This document shows, in pieces, positions 1 through 7,666 of a stretch of 64,000 nucleotides of DNA. The stretch is from Emticicia sp043780375. Its GTDB lineage: Bacteria; Bacteroidota; Bacteroidia; Cytophagales; Spirosomataceae. The notes under the pieces are model-generated. The model searched no databases and had not been told where the DNA came from. It saw nothing but the letters and a program-made list of their open reading frames with translations. Location: the NCBI RefSeq assembly GCF_043780375.1, contig NZ_JAYWCU010000173.1, positions 1-64,000 on the forward strand. Reading direction: 5' to 3'. Position 1 is the first letter of the stretch. Each line of letters begins with the position of its first letter. Made by a program: the position numbers and the translations under genes.

Positions 1-533
1 GTTATGAGTTCAAAATGGCAGGAGAAGTCGAGCGTTCGGCCGAAACTTTTGGTGGACTTGGTACAATCATCATTATTACTATTTTTGGAATTGTCGCTAT
101 TTTAATTCTCGAATTTAAGACCTTCAAAAGTATGTTTATCGTACTTTCCGTTATTCCATTGGGAATGATTGGTGCAATTTTAATTTTACTTTTTACAGGT
201 AATTCTCTTTCGTTTACTGCCATCATAGGAATTATAGCTTTGGCAGGAATTGAAGTTAAAAACTCTATTTTATTGGTAGATTATACCAATTTCTTACGAA
301 AAGAGAATGGTTTGAGCATCGACAAAGCCATCGAAGAAGCGGGTGAAACTCGATTTATTCCAATAGTGCTAACAACAATGACTGCAATTGGAGGAATGAT
401 TCCGCTAATTATGGAACACTCTCCATTGTATTCGCCTTTGGCTTTGGTCATTGTTGGGGGCTTAATTTCGTCATTGATTTTGACCAGAATCGTTACGCCT
501 GTGATGTATAAATTGCTACCTCCGAGTGTGTAA
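1..533 (+). CDS. RND-family multidrug efflux permease, C-terminal end (5' partial)
   Basis: The reading frame is open from the window edge (first full codon at base 3) to the TAA at 531-533, so the gene begins upstream. The visible 177 residues are very hydrophobic, with about five membrane helices. The segment around GIIALAGIEVKNSILLVDY and the following stretch with RFIPIVLTTMTAIGGMIPL are the conserved last membrane helices of HAE1/AcrB-type inner-membrane pumps, which export drugs or other toxic compounds using the proton gradient together with a periplasmic adaptor and an outer-membrane channel. Those partners would lie outside the window. The gene is convergent with rpoN. Substrate cannot be read from this fragment. 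A CzcA-like metal pump is less likely but not excluded. Confidence 0.9.
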   Translation, partial: YEFKMAGEVERSAETFGGLGTIIIITIFGIVAILILEFKTFKSMFIVLSVIPLGMIGAILILLFTGNSLSFTAIIGIIALAGIEVKNSILLVDYTNFLRKENGLSIDKAIEEAGETRFIPIVLTTMTAIGGMIPLIMEHSPLYSPLALVIVGGLISSLILTRIVTPVMYKLLPPSV

Positions 534-540
534 TTCTTCC

Positions 541-596
541 AAAAAAACCCTGCAAGGTCTAAAAAAAGACGGGGTCGCCCAGACCTTGCAGGTTTC
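541..596 (-). terminator. Terminator hairpin between the RND gene and rpoN
   Basis: CCTGCAAGGTCT (549-560) pairs perfectly with AGACCTTGCAGG (581-592). Read on the minus strand the stem is followed by a run of seven T, so it should end rpoN transcription. On the plus strand the T tract is weak, although the hairpin may still protect the RND message end. Confidence 0.7.
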
Positions 597-617
597 AATT
601 TCTGTTATCAAAACATC

Positions 618-2102
618 TTACAACTGCTTTCTTAAACGAGCCACTGGAATATTGAGTTGTTCACGGTATTTGGCAACCGTACGACGAGCAATATTATAAC
701 CACGATTATTGAGCATTTTTTCTAATTTATCGTCAGATAGTGGCGAATTTTTAGGCTCATTTTCTATCAATTCTTTCAAGATATTTTTCACTTCACGGCT
801 CGAAGCATCTTCTCCTGAATCTGTCGCAATTCCTTCCGAGAAGAAATATTTCAATGGATAAATACCAAAATCGGCTTGCACAGACTTGCTATTGGCTACA
901 CGAGAAACCGTTGAGATATCCATTTCAATACGATTGGCAATATCTTTCAAAATCATTGGTCGTAACCTTGATTCATCTCCGTCTAAGAAGAATTCATGTT
1001 GGTATTCCACAATCGACTTCATAGTTTTCAAAAGCGTCTGTTGGCGTTGCTTAATGGCATCAATAAACCATTTGGCAGCATCTAATTTTTGCTTTACAAA
1101 AGTTACAGTTTCCTTAATGCTTTTATGTTGAGCCGAACCATTTTTGTCAGTTTTGTCGTAAGTATCAAGCATTTCGGCAAAAGAACGACTTACACGAAGT
1201 TCGGGGGCATTTTTAGAATTCAGAATAACATCTAACTTGCCATTGTTATTTGTTACGATAAAATCAGCCATCAAATATGCGGCTGTGCTATCACCGTTAC
1301 CAATATTACCGGGTTTTGGATTGAGACGAGTAATCACTTTTATTGCAGATTTTATACCTTCATCATCAATATCTAATCGACGTTGAATTTTTTCGTAGTG
1401 TTTTTTTGTAAATTCATCAAAGAAGTTTTCAATAATTTTTACTGCTGTTTCAACCGCTATGTCTCCTTGGTCTTTACGTTCGAGTTGCAGTAACAAACAT
1501 TCTCTTAAATCTCTTGCTCCAATACCTGCTGGCTCAAAAGTTTGAACTTTTTTCAGAAGACCAATCAGTTCGTCTTCGCTGGTATAAATATTTTGTGTAA
1601 AAGCTAAATCATTACAAATAGAGCGAAGCGGACGGCGGATATAACCATCTTCCTCAATACTACCTATCAATTGCATCCCTATTGTTTCTTGGCGAACATC
1701 AAGGCGTAAAAAACCTAATTGTTGTACCAAAGATTCGGCTAAAGTATTGGTCGCAATAACAGGCATTATATCTCGGTCATCATCGCCCCAACCATCGCCT
1801 TGCATTTTATAGCCCGCATAGTCATCTTGGTTCAAGTATTGCTTTACGTCAAGACCTTCATAGGTTTCGTATTCACTATACTCACTATAATCATCATGTT
1901 GACTATCTCCGTCATAATCATCATACTCATCTTTCACACGCTCATCTATATCCATGCCTTCCTCTAAAGCAGGGTTCACCTCAAGTTCTTCCTCGATTCT
2001 CTGGTCAAGCTCGGCAGATGGAATTTGTAACAGTTTTATAAACTGAATCTGCTGAGGGGACAGCCGCTGCTGTAGTGATTGGTTAAGACTTAATTTTTGC
2101 AT
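618..2102 (-). CDS. rpoN: RNA polymerase sigma-54 factor
   Basis: Sigma-54 directs RNA polymerase to -24/-12 promoters that need an AAA+ activator. The 494-residue product has the full architecture: a Gln-rich activator-contact region I (residues 1-50, with repeated SLQQRLSPQQIQ-type segments), a strongly acidic region II linker (about 50-110, rich in Asp, Glu and Tyr), the core-binding domain (about 110-300), a helix-turn-helix region and the C-terminal RpoN box ARRTVAKYRE at 472-481, which reads the -24 element. Length is normal for the family. No activator gene is nearby, so its regulon cannot be inferred from the window. A sigma-54-like site lies in its own upstream region. Confidence 0.98.
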   Translation of the reverse strand: MQKLSLNQSLQQRLSPQQIQFIKLLQIPSAELDQRIEEELEVNPALEEGMDIDERVKDEYDDYDGDSQHDDYSEYSEYETYEGLDVKQYLNQDDYAGYKMQGDGWGDDDRDIMPVIATNTLAESLVQQLGFLRLDVRQETIGMQLIGSIEEDGYIRRPLRSICNDLAFTQNIYTSEDELIGLLKKVQTFEPAGIGARDLRECLLLQLERKDQGDIAVETAVKIIENFFDEFTKKHYEKIQRRLDIDDEGIKSAIKVITRLNPKPGNIGNGDSTAAYLMADFIVTNNNGKLDVILNSKNAPELRVSRSFAEMLDTYDKTDKNGSAQHKSIKETVTFVKQKLDAAKWFIDAIKQRQQTLLKTMKSIVEYQHEFFLDGDESRLRPMILKDIANRIEMDISTVSRVANSKSVQADFGIYPLKYFFSEGIATDSGEDASSREVKNILKELIENEPKNSPLSDDKLEKMLNNRGYNIARRTVAKYREQLNIPVARLRKQL

Positions 2103-2150
2103 TGTTTAAGTAGAGTTATTTCATTCATAATAGGGATCTTTATCAACCCC

Positions 2151-2169
2151 TCCACATTTTTCGTGCCAA
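2151..2169 (-). promoter_or_regulatory. Possible sigma-54 promoter upstream of rpoN
   Basis: On the minus strand TTGGCACG (2169-2162) is an exact -24 element. Four bases further, ATGT stands where TTGC is expected, so only TG of the -12 element matches. A start near 2143 would give a leader of about 40 bases for rpoN. The match is half perfect and half poor, so this is a candidate only. Confidence 0.3.
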
Positions 2170-2454
2170 TTGAAACATCTTGCGTAAATAAAGTAAAATG
2201 TTTTTTTTCTAACTGCCAAATATTTTACGGAAATAAATATGAAAAATAAAATGATATTCTAATAAACAACTGATAATAAACACTTTAACTGTTTTTTATA
2301 AGTTTTTATTTTTCTGTATTATACAGACAATAATATCTGAAAAAAAGTAAAAGGGTAGAAAATAAATACTCAAAAATATTTTTCAATATTTGAGAAAAAT
2401 GGGAAGTAAAAAGATTTGTATGTTGGCTCACATCAGCCTTCTTTTTAAGGATTA

Positions 2455-2607
2455 GGCAACAAAAAAGTAGCAGTGTAAAGCTGCTACTCAATCAGTAAAA
2501 TGATTTGATTTTAGTGTTTTTTAACTTTTGCTTTTGAATTGCAATAGTCAAAATAGGTAGGTGTTGAACATCCGCCGAAGCGAAAAAATGGTATAGGTTG
2601 AATAAGG
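2455..2607 (-). ncRNA. Candidate small RNA, about 150 nt
   Basis: On the minus strand a good Bacteroidota -7 element, TATATTTG (2620-2613), is followed about 150 bases later by a perfect 8-bp hairpin AGTAGCAG/CTGCTACT (2466-2473 with 2481-2488) and six T, which is an intrinsic terminator with no protein gene ahead of it. Between them lie a CGC-UUCG-GCG tetraloop hairpin (around 2573-2582) and two related motifs, TTCAACCTATACC and TTCAACACCTACC. I could not match it to tmRNA, RNase P RNA, SRP RNA or 6S RNA. No clear -33 element is visible, so transcription is inferred. Confidence 0.4.
2466..2488 (-). terminator. Intrinsic terminator of the candidate small RNA
   Basis: Perfect 8-bp stem with a 7-base loop (TGTAAAG on the plus strand). 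On the minus strand it is followed by TTTTTT (2466-2461). No protein gene precedes it in that direction within the spacer. Confidence 0.7.
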
Positions 2608-2842
2608 TGATGCAAATATAGTACATTTCTTTGAAAAAATATAATACTACAAAGTAATTTTAAAAAAACATTAATTCATTAGAAAAATTTGACATCAGAC
2701 ATTCGGCAAAACTTCAATCCAAATGAAACGAAAATATATACTAATAAACTCCATTTGCCTGTAACTAATTGATTATCAATTGTATTCATAAATCTGAAAT
2801 CGCAAATCATATAATCACTTTAGTATGTTTTGCAAAAATCAC

Positions 2843-2850
2843 TAACTTTG
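2843..2850 (+). promoter_or_regulatory. Promoter -7 element of murB
   Basis: TAACTTTG fits the Bacteroidota TAnnTTTG consensus. It predicts a start near 2856 and a leader of about 25 bases. No convincing -33 element at the usual spacing. Confidence 0.5.
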
Positions 2851-2880
2851 GGGTGTTATTTCTAACAAAACCATTGCCCA

Positions 2881-3897
2881 ATGACAGTTCAAACAAACGT
2901 GCAGCTAAAACCTTTCAATACTTTTGGAATCGAAGCTAAAGCTAAATATTTTGTAGAAATTTCGACCATAGTCGAACTTCAAAACATCTTACAAAATCCT
3001 GATTATCAAGGTATTGAGCGACTGATTTTAGGCGGAGGAAGTAACTTGCTTCTAACAAAAGATTTTGATGGATTGGTCATAAAAATCAACATTAAAGGCT
3101 TTGAAGTTGTGAAAGAAAACGACGAAAATATTTGGATAAAGTCGGGAGCTGGCGTTGCATGGCATGATTTGGTGATTCACTGTGTGAACCAAAATTATGC
3201 AGGAATAGAAAATCTTTCACTTATTCCTGGCACTGTCGGAGCAGCTCCTATGCAAAACATTGGTGCGTATGGCATCGAAATAAAAGATGTTTTTGAGGAC
3301 CTTGAGGCTATTGAGATAGCAACAGGCAAAACCAAGATATTCGATCAACAAATTTGTAACTTTGGCTACCGAGAAAGTATTTTCAAACACGAAGCCAAAG
3401 GAAAATATATTATTCTGAACGTAACATTTAAATTAAACAAAAAGCCAACGTTTTATGTAGAGTATGGGGCGATAAAAGATACGCTTGCCGAAATGGGCAT
3501 TACTGAGTTAAGTATAAAGGCCATTAGTGACGCCGTAATTCATATTCGCCAAAGTAAATTGCCAAATCCTGCCGAAATTGGCAATGCGGGTAGCTTTTTC
3601 AAAAACCCTGAGATTCAGAAAACACAATTTGAAATACTGAAAGCACAATTTCCAACAATTCCTTCCTATCCTGTTAGCGAAACAACAACTAAAGTTCCTG
3701 CAGGCTGGCTCATCGAGCAAGCTGGCTGGAAAGGACAACGCTTTGGCAATGTGGGTGTTCACGCCAAACAAGCCTTAGTGCTGGTCAATTATGGCGGCGG
3801 AAAAGGTGAAGAAATCAAGATATTATCTCAGAAAATTCAAGTTTCGGTCAAAGAAAAGTTTGGCATTCAACTTTCGGCTGAAGTCAATTTTGTTTGA
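2881..3897 (+). CDS. murB: UDP-N-acetylmuramate dehydrogenase
   Basis: MurB reduces UDP-GlcNAc-enolpyruvate to UDP-MurNAc with NADPH and FAD, the second committed step of peptidoglycan synthesis, in the cytoplasm. The 338-residue product has the FAD-binding segment GGGSNLLL (51-58), the conserved stretch IPGTVGAAPMQNIGAYG, the YRES segment with the Arg that stabilises the intermediate, the catalytic-Ser motif NAGSFFKNP (Ser238), and the C-terminal Glu of SAEVNF (Glu334). Length and the YRES region place it in the E. coli-like type I group. It is transcribed alone, from the promoter at 2843 to the hairpin at 3912. Confidence 0.98.
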   Translation: MTVQTNVQLKPFNTFGIEAKAKYFVEISTIVELQNILQNPDYQGIERLILGGGSNLLLTKDFDGLVIKINIKGFEVVKENDENIWIKSGAGVAWHDLVIHCVNQNYAGIENLSLIPGTVGAAPMQNIGAYGIEIKDVFEDLEAIEIATGKTKIFDQQICNFGYRESIFKHEAKGKYIILNVTFKLNKKPTFYVEYGAIKDTLAEMGITELSIKAISDAVIHIRQSKLPNPAEIGNAGSFFKNPEIQKTQFEILKAQFPTIPSYPVSETTTKVPAGWLIEQAGWKGQRFGNVGVHAKQALVLVNYGGGKGEEIKILSQKIQVSVKEKFGIQLSAEVNFV

Positions 3898-3911
3898 TTA
3901 ATAAAATATTT

Positions 3912-3960
3912 TTCACAATATAACCTATTGATAATCAGTAGATTATGTTGTGAAACTTTT
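3912..3960 (+). terminator. Long hairpin terminator after murB
   Basis: A 20-base arm (3912-3931) pairs with 3935-3954 around a TAA loop, with one mismatch and two G-U pairs. It is followed by ACTTTT. The stem is unusually long and AT-rich, so it may also act as an mRNA 3' end protector. Confidence 0.65.
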
Positions 3961-4068
3961 GACTATTTAAAAAAAGATTTCTTATAAAGCAACCTTCTTT
4001 GCTACTTCTTGCATCTTCATTATGTAAAGCAAATTTTCAAAAACGCTGCAGCAGTTTTTCAAATATAG

Positions 4069-4095
4069 CTCAATAGAAATGGCATTTCTATTGAG
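4069..4095 (+). promoter_or_regulatory. Perfect 13-bp palindrome in the leader of the barrel gene
   Basis: CTCAATAGAAATG (4069-4081) and CATTTCTATTGAG (4083-4095) are exact inverted copies separated by one base, 38 bases before the start codon at 4134. No T tract follows, so it looks like an operator or a 5' leader hairpin, not a terminator. I cannot name a regulator. Confidence 0.5.
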
Positions 4096-4133
4096 AATAA
4101 AATACCAATCACTCACATTTAATTTAAAAAATT

Positions 4134-4823
4134 ATGAAAACGCTTGTAAAAACAATCGCTGCTTTAGCTGTGGCTATTACAATAAATTTTGGTGCTGTTG
4201 CACAAGACGAAGACACAGATTACACCCATGTTTCGGTCAAAAAACGTAACATGTTTTCTCGAAAAGACTTTGGTTTGTACGTAGGTTTGAATAATTACGA
4301 GTCTAAAACTCTACCAGAATTAGACAACCTTAATTCAAGATATGTAGCTTTGAATTGGAGAAAAAATCATCGTTTAATCACAGGAAATAATGTAGATGTT
4401 GCTCTTGGAACTGGTTTTGAATTTGCGTGGAACAATTTTATGCTGAAAGACAATATTGTTTTGAAAAACCAAACCAACGGTGCAACTTTTATCGATGCTA
4501 AAGAAAATTTGAGCAAATCGAAATTGGTCGTGACAAACTTTAACATTCCTTTGATGTTGCAATTTGGATTCAAAGAAAGCCATTGGAAATTAGGTTTGGG
4601 AGCGTATGGCGGTGCAAGAATTGACAGTTATATGAAAACTGTGGGCGAAAATGGCAAAAAACGTAACCACGGTACCTATAACTTAAATAAATTTCACTAT
4701 GGACTTGCCGCAGAATTAGGACGAAACAACTTTGCTTTCTTTGCTCGCTACGAAAAAACTCCCATGTTTCAAGACAAAAACCCTATCAATGGGAATACCA
4801 TTATGTTTGGAATTCGTTTATAA
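4134..4823 (+). CDS. Outer-membrane beta-barrel protein, small
   Basis: The 229-residue product begins with a clear signal peptide (basic start, hydrophobic core, cleavage after GAVAQ near residue 24). The mature part alternates aromatic and polar residues in the pattern of short beta-strands and ends with Arg-Leu after IMFGI, like many small outer-membrane barrels of the PorT/OmpA-barrel type in Bacteroidota. No enzymatic motif or peptidoglycan-binding domain is present. It stands alone between two hairpins, with a palindrome just upstream, so it may be individually regulated. The specific role is unknown, and the barrel assignment rests on overall pattern. Confidence 0.75.
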   Translation: MKTLVKTIAALAVAITINFGAVAQDEDTDYTHVSVKKRNMFSRKDFGLYVGLNNYESKTLPELDNLNSRYVALNWRKNHRLITGNNVDVALGTGFEFAWNNFMLKDNIVLKNQTNGATFIDAKENLSKSKLVVTNFNIPLMLQFGFKESHWKLGLGAYGGARIDSYMKTVGENGKKRNHGTYNLNKFHYGLAAELGRNNFAFFARYEKTPMFQDKNPINGNTIMFGIRL

Positions 4824-4847
4824 AAAAATGTGGTACATATATTTTTT

Positions 4848-4890
4848 ACTTGTAGGTGTTCAAAACTTTGAACACCTACAAGTATTTTTT
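4848..4890 (+). terminator. Strong terminator after the barrel gene
   Basis: A perfect 17-bp inverted repeat (4848-4864 with 4867-4883, arms containing GTAGGTGTTCAAA) is followed by ATTTTTT. The T tract lies only on the plus-strand side. Confidence 0.85.
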
Positions 4891-4916
4891 CAAATCTTCC
4901 AAAAGTCATTCAAAAG

Positions 4917-5160
4917 TCAAATCCAAAATACAGTAATAGTTTCGTGATAACCACTCGAATCGGTATTCGTTCCACCACTGGCTTCATTGTAGGTGCGAAT
5001 GCCTACTTGCATTTGGGCGAGGGCTTCATCATAATCAAAGTTAGCCACATGCCAAAGTTCACTAATCAAATGGGCTTCGTGAGTTCATTCTTTAGGTGAA
5101 AGTGTTTTGGCTCTAAAGCCATCAACAATATGCTCGAATTCTTTGTTGAGTAGAGGAGAT
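4917..5160 (-). pseudogene. Decayed gene fragment of an unnamed conserved small-protein family
   Basis: Read on the minus strand from about 5160 to the stop at 4919-4917, one frame gives a protein-like sequence containing HIVDGFRAKTLSPKE, then an in-frame TGA where Trp would be expected, then THEAHLISELWHV and ending in SGYHETITVFWI. The motifs THEAHL, GIRTYNE and GYHET look like those of a conserved family of small hypothetical proteins that I know only from memory and cannot name. The frame also has a TAA just upstream and no start codon, so the 5' end is missing. Both defects argue for a dead remnant. Confidence 0.65.
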
Positions 5161-5268
5161 TAAATAACTCTCGTGGCAAATTTTATTCTGTTTTTTTAAG
5201 CAAAAGAATAAAAATGCTGTGAAAATTAAAATATTATTTTGTTGCGTATTTTAACCTCAATATTATCA

Positions 5269-5276
5269 TATATTTG
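5269..5276 (+). promoter_or_regulatory. Promoter -7 element of the DoxX-like gene
   Basis: TATATTTG matches TAnnTTTG exactly. A TTG at 5242-5244 could be the -33 element with a 24-base spacer, slightly long. It predicts a leader of roughly 15-20 bases before the ATG at 5300. Confidence 0.55.
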
Positions 5277-5299
5277 TCGAAAACTAAACCTTAAAAACA

Positions 5300-5713
5300 A
5301 TGCATATTTTCGACCATACCCTACTCAAAATCCTTCAAGTAACCATTTCGCTTTTTGCGGGAGTACTTTTCTTACAATCAGGCTTTGACAAAGTCTTTGA
5401 TTTTAAAGGAAATAAACACTATATTCAGAGTGTTTTTGCCAAAACCATTTTCAAATCTTTTTCGGGTATTTTGTTTATAATTATTACGATTTTGGAAATT
5501 TTAGCAGGGATATTAGCATTTTTTGGCGGAGTTTTTTATTTTTTTGAAGGACAAGCTGACTTTGCTATTTTGGGCTTGGAACTTTCTCTTATTTCTATTC
5601 TTTGTCTTTTTACAGGTCAACGCATTGCCAAAGACTACGCAGGAGCTGCTTCGTTGGTAGCTTACTTTTTGTTGATAGCTTTCGGACTTTATTTGTTTGC
5701 TTTGGTAGGGTAA
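5300..5713 (+). CDS. DoxX-like integral membrane protein
   Basis: A 137-residue protein made almost entirely of four membrane helices (about residues 10-30, 50-75, 85-105 and 115-135). The first helix ends in the LQSGFDKVFDF segment that resembles the start of DoxX/MauE-type quinone-linked membrane proteins, and the spacing of four helices fits that superfamily. The biochemical role of most DoxX members is unsettled; redox or detoxification functions are proposed. It is monocistronic, with its own promoter, and the next gene is on the other strand. Family assignment is moderate because DoxX proteins diverge strongly. Confidence 0.6.
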   Translation: MHIFDHTLLKILQVTISLFAGVLFLQSGFDKVFDFKGNKHYIQSVFAKTIFKSFSGILFIIITILEILAGILAFFGGVFYFFEGQADFAILGLELSLISILCLFTGQRIAKDYAGAASLVAYFLLIAFGLYLFALVG

Positions 5714-5799
5714 AACGCTGCCTTCGACTGCTTCGGTAGCCCGATTGGCTTAGGTAAATTTTTTCGGTAGGTGAGCGGAGTTGAAACCATTATAAAACA

Positions 5800-7647
5800 T
5801 CAAAACCACTCGCTCCGCATTTCAATCGTTACACTATCGGCACTTTGTAAACGTTTTACTAAAGAACCAACTTTTACTAATTCGTACTCATAAAAATACC
5901 TCATTGTCATCAATTTTCCTTGATAAAAATCTTGGTCTGCTTCATGAGCCGTTGCTAAATTTTGCTTTGCCACTACCGACTGACGCAACCATTGCCACGC
6001 AATGGTGATGATGCCAAACATTTCTAAATAAAGTGTTGCATCAGCCAAATATTTCTCTACTTCGCCTTTGCCAGCCAAACCTAACAAATAGCTAGTTGCT
6101 TGCTGAGCTCTGCCCAATGATTTTTGCAGTTTTTCACTAAATGGCTGTAAGTCAGATATTTGAGAAGCATCAACCAATGTTTTAGAAACTTCTCCAAAGA
6201 AAATCTGTGTTGCTTTACCATTTTGAATCGTGATTTTTCTGCCCAATAAATCAAGTCCATGAATACCAGTTGTTCCTTCATGAATCGGGTGAATACGAGC
6301 CTCACGATAATATTGCTCCACAGGAAAATCAGTTGTATAACCTGCTCCACCCAAAATCTGTACCGCCGCACTTGTTGAAAGGCAACACATTTCGGAAGGA
6401 TATGATTTGGCAATAGGCGTGAGCAAATCAAGCAATAAATTAGCTCGTTCTTTAGCTTCTCCTTCTTCAACATGAATCAAATCTGATAATTTACTACAGT
6501 ACAAAAGCAAAGCCAACGAACCCTCAACTACTGATTTTTGAAACAACAACATTCGCTTCACATCGGCATGATTGATGATGCTAATTTGAGGTTTATTTGG
6601 GTCTTTTTCAGAAATCTTTCTGCCTTGCGGACGCTCTTTTGCATAAGCCAACGAAGCATAATAAGCTGCCGTTCCAATAGCCGTTGCGTTCATTCCTACG
6701 CCAATACGAGCTTCATTCATCATCTGGAACATATAACTCAAACCCTTGTGCGGCTCGCCAAGCAAATACCCCAAGCAATCATCATTTGAGCCAACCATCA
6801 AATGAGCAATCGGAGCCCCTTTATAACCCATTTTATGATAAACGCCTGCTGTCAAAACATCGTTACTTTCCAAGCTTCCATTTCGAATTCTTCTTTGAGG
6901 AACTACAAACAACGAAATTCCTTTAATGCCTATCGGCCCGCCTTTGATTTTTGCCAACATCAAATGCACCACATTTTCACACATATCGTGGTCGCCACAC
7001 GAAATATATATTTTTTGTCCTTTTATCTTGAAAATATGCTCGTTTTCGGTCGGTTCGGCAGAAGTAGTGATATCCGAAAGAGAACTCCCTGCATCTGGTT
7101 CGGTCAATGCCATTGTGCCTTGCCATTCGCCTTTATACATTTTTGGCGTGAATGTTTCGACCAATGTCGATGAACCAAACGTGCGAATCAAGTTAGCTGC
7201 ACCCGTTGTAAGAAAAGGGTAAACACTTGCCGAATAATTGGCAGCTTGGAAGATAAACGCTGCGGCATTGAGCACCGTAGCTGGAATTTGCTGCCCACCT
7301 TCTTCATAGCTGAATGACGCATTTATCCACCCATCTTCACCAAATTTTTTGATGATTGCCTTCATTCCTGCATGAACTCTAATTTTTCCATCAACCAATT
7401 GCGGTTCATTTCTATCCATTTCGGTCAAGAGCGGACGAAGCATTTTTTCGGAAATCTGTTCTGCAGCATCAAGCACCATTTCGAAAGACTCTCGATTATG
7501 ATCTTGAAAATAAGAATACTGCGTAAGTGACTCACTATCAAGTATTTCAAATAATTGGAAATGTAAATCTCGTTTTGAAAAAAACATATTTTCAGGTTGA
7601 ATTTTATTTTTGATGAAGATATTTTCACTGATAACCACTTCTCCCAT
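5800..7647 (-). CDS. Acyl-CoA dehydrogenase
   Basis: This FAD enzyme introduces a double bond between C2 and C3 of an acyl-CoA, the first step of beta-oxidation. The 615-residue product has the N-terminal helical domain, the middle beta domain with the FAD/substrate motif LTEPDAGSS, and the C-terminal domain with GGAGYTTDFPVEQYYREARI followed by HEGTTGIH, where Glu457 sits at the position of the catalytic base. An extra C-terminal helical extension of about 100 residues is typical of the longer bacterial type. The start at 7647 gives an N-terminus beginning MGEVVISEN; a second Met about 20 codons later, before FFSKRDLHF, is an alternative. It lies 19 bases behind the PAP2 gene and is probably co-transcribed. 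Chain-length preference is unknown. Confidence 0.93.
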   Translation of the reverse strand: MGEVVISENIFIKNKIQPENMFFSKRDLHFQLFEILDSESLTQYSYFQDHNRESFEMVLDAAEQISEKMLRPLLTEMDRNEPQLVDGKIRVHAGMKAIIKKFGEDGWINASFSYEEGGQQIPATVLNAAAFIFQAANYSASVYPFLTTGAANLIRTFGSSTLVETFTPKMYKGEWQGTMALTEPDAGSSLSDITTSAEPTENEHIFKIKGQKIYISCGDHDMCENVVHLMLAKIKGGPIGIKGISLFVVPQRRIRNGSLESNDVLTAGVYHKMGYKGAPIAHLMVGSNDDCLGYLLGEPHKGLSYMFQMMNEARIGVGMNATAIGTAAYYASLAYAKERPQGRKISEKDPNKPQISIINHADVKRMLLFQKSVVEGSLALLLYCSKLSDLIHVEEGEAKERANLLLDLLTPIAKSYPSEMCCLSTSAAVQILGGAGYTTDFPVEQYYREARIHPIHEGTTGIHGLDLLGRKITIQNGKATQIFFGEVSKTLVDASQISDLQPFSEKLQKSLGRAQQATSYLLGLAGKGEVEKYLADATLYLEMFGIITIAWQWLRQSVVAKQNLATAHEADQDFYQGKLMTMRYFYEYELVKVGSLVKRLQSADSVTIEMRSEWF

Positions 7648-7666
7648 CCAACGGGTTTCGCCGCCT

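Larger units (their letters stand above)
2103..2880. other. Long intergenic region between rpoN and murB
   Basis: This is 778 bases without a convincing protein gene. The only ORF (2306-2491, minus) encodes a low-complexity Phe/Leu/Tyr-rich peptide across the terminator described below and is not credible. The region holds the possible sigma-54 site of rpoN, a candidate small RNA on the minus strand (about 2455-2607) with its own promoter and terminator, and the murB promoter. The rest is very AT-rich and shows no further structure that I can see. Confidence 0.8.
4824..5299. other. Spacer with terminator, pseudogene and promoter
   Basis: These 476 bases hold the terminator at 4848-4890, the decayed minus-strand gene at 4917-5160, and the promoter of the DoxX-like gene at 5269-5276. 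About 100 AT-rich bases between the last two show nothing else. Confidence 0.8.

Noticed and set aside
2306..2491. 61-residue minus-strand ORF between rpoN and murB
   Set aside because: Very hydrophobic low-complexity sequence over a terminator hairpin, without family likeness; better explained as non-coding spacer with a candidate RNA.
5764..5788. GGTGAGCGGAGTTGAAACC-like string after the DoxX gene
   Set aside because: It looks like a degenerate intergenic repeat seen in related genomes by memory, but only one copy is visible here, so I do not list it as a repeat.
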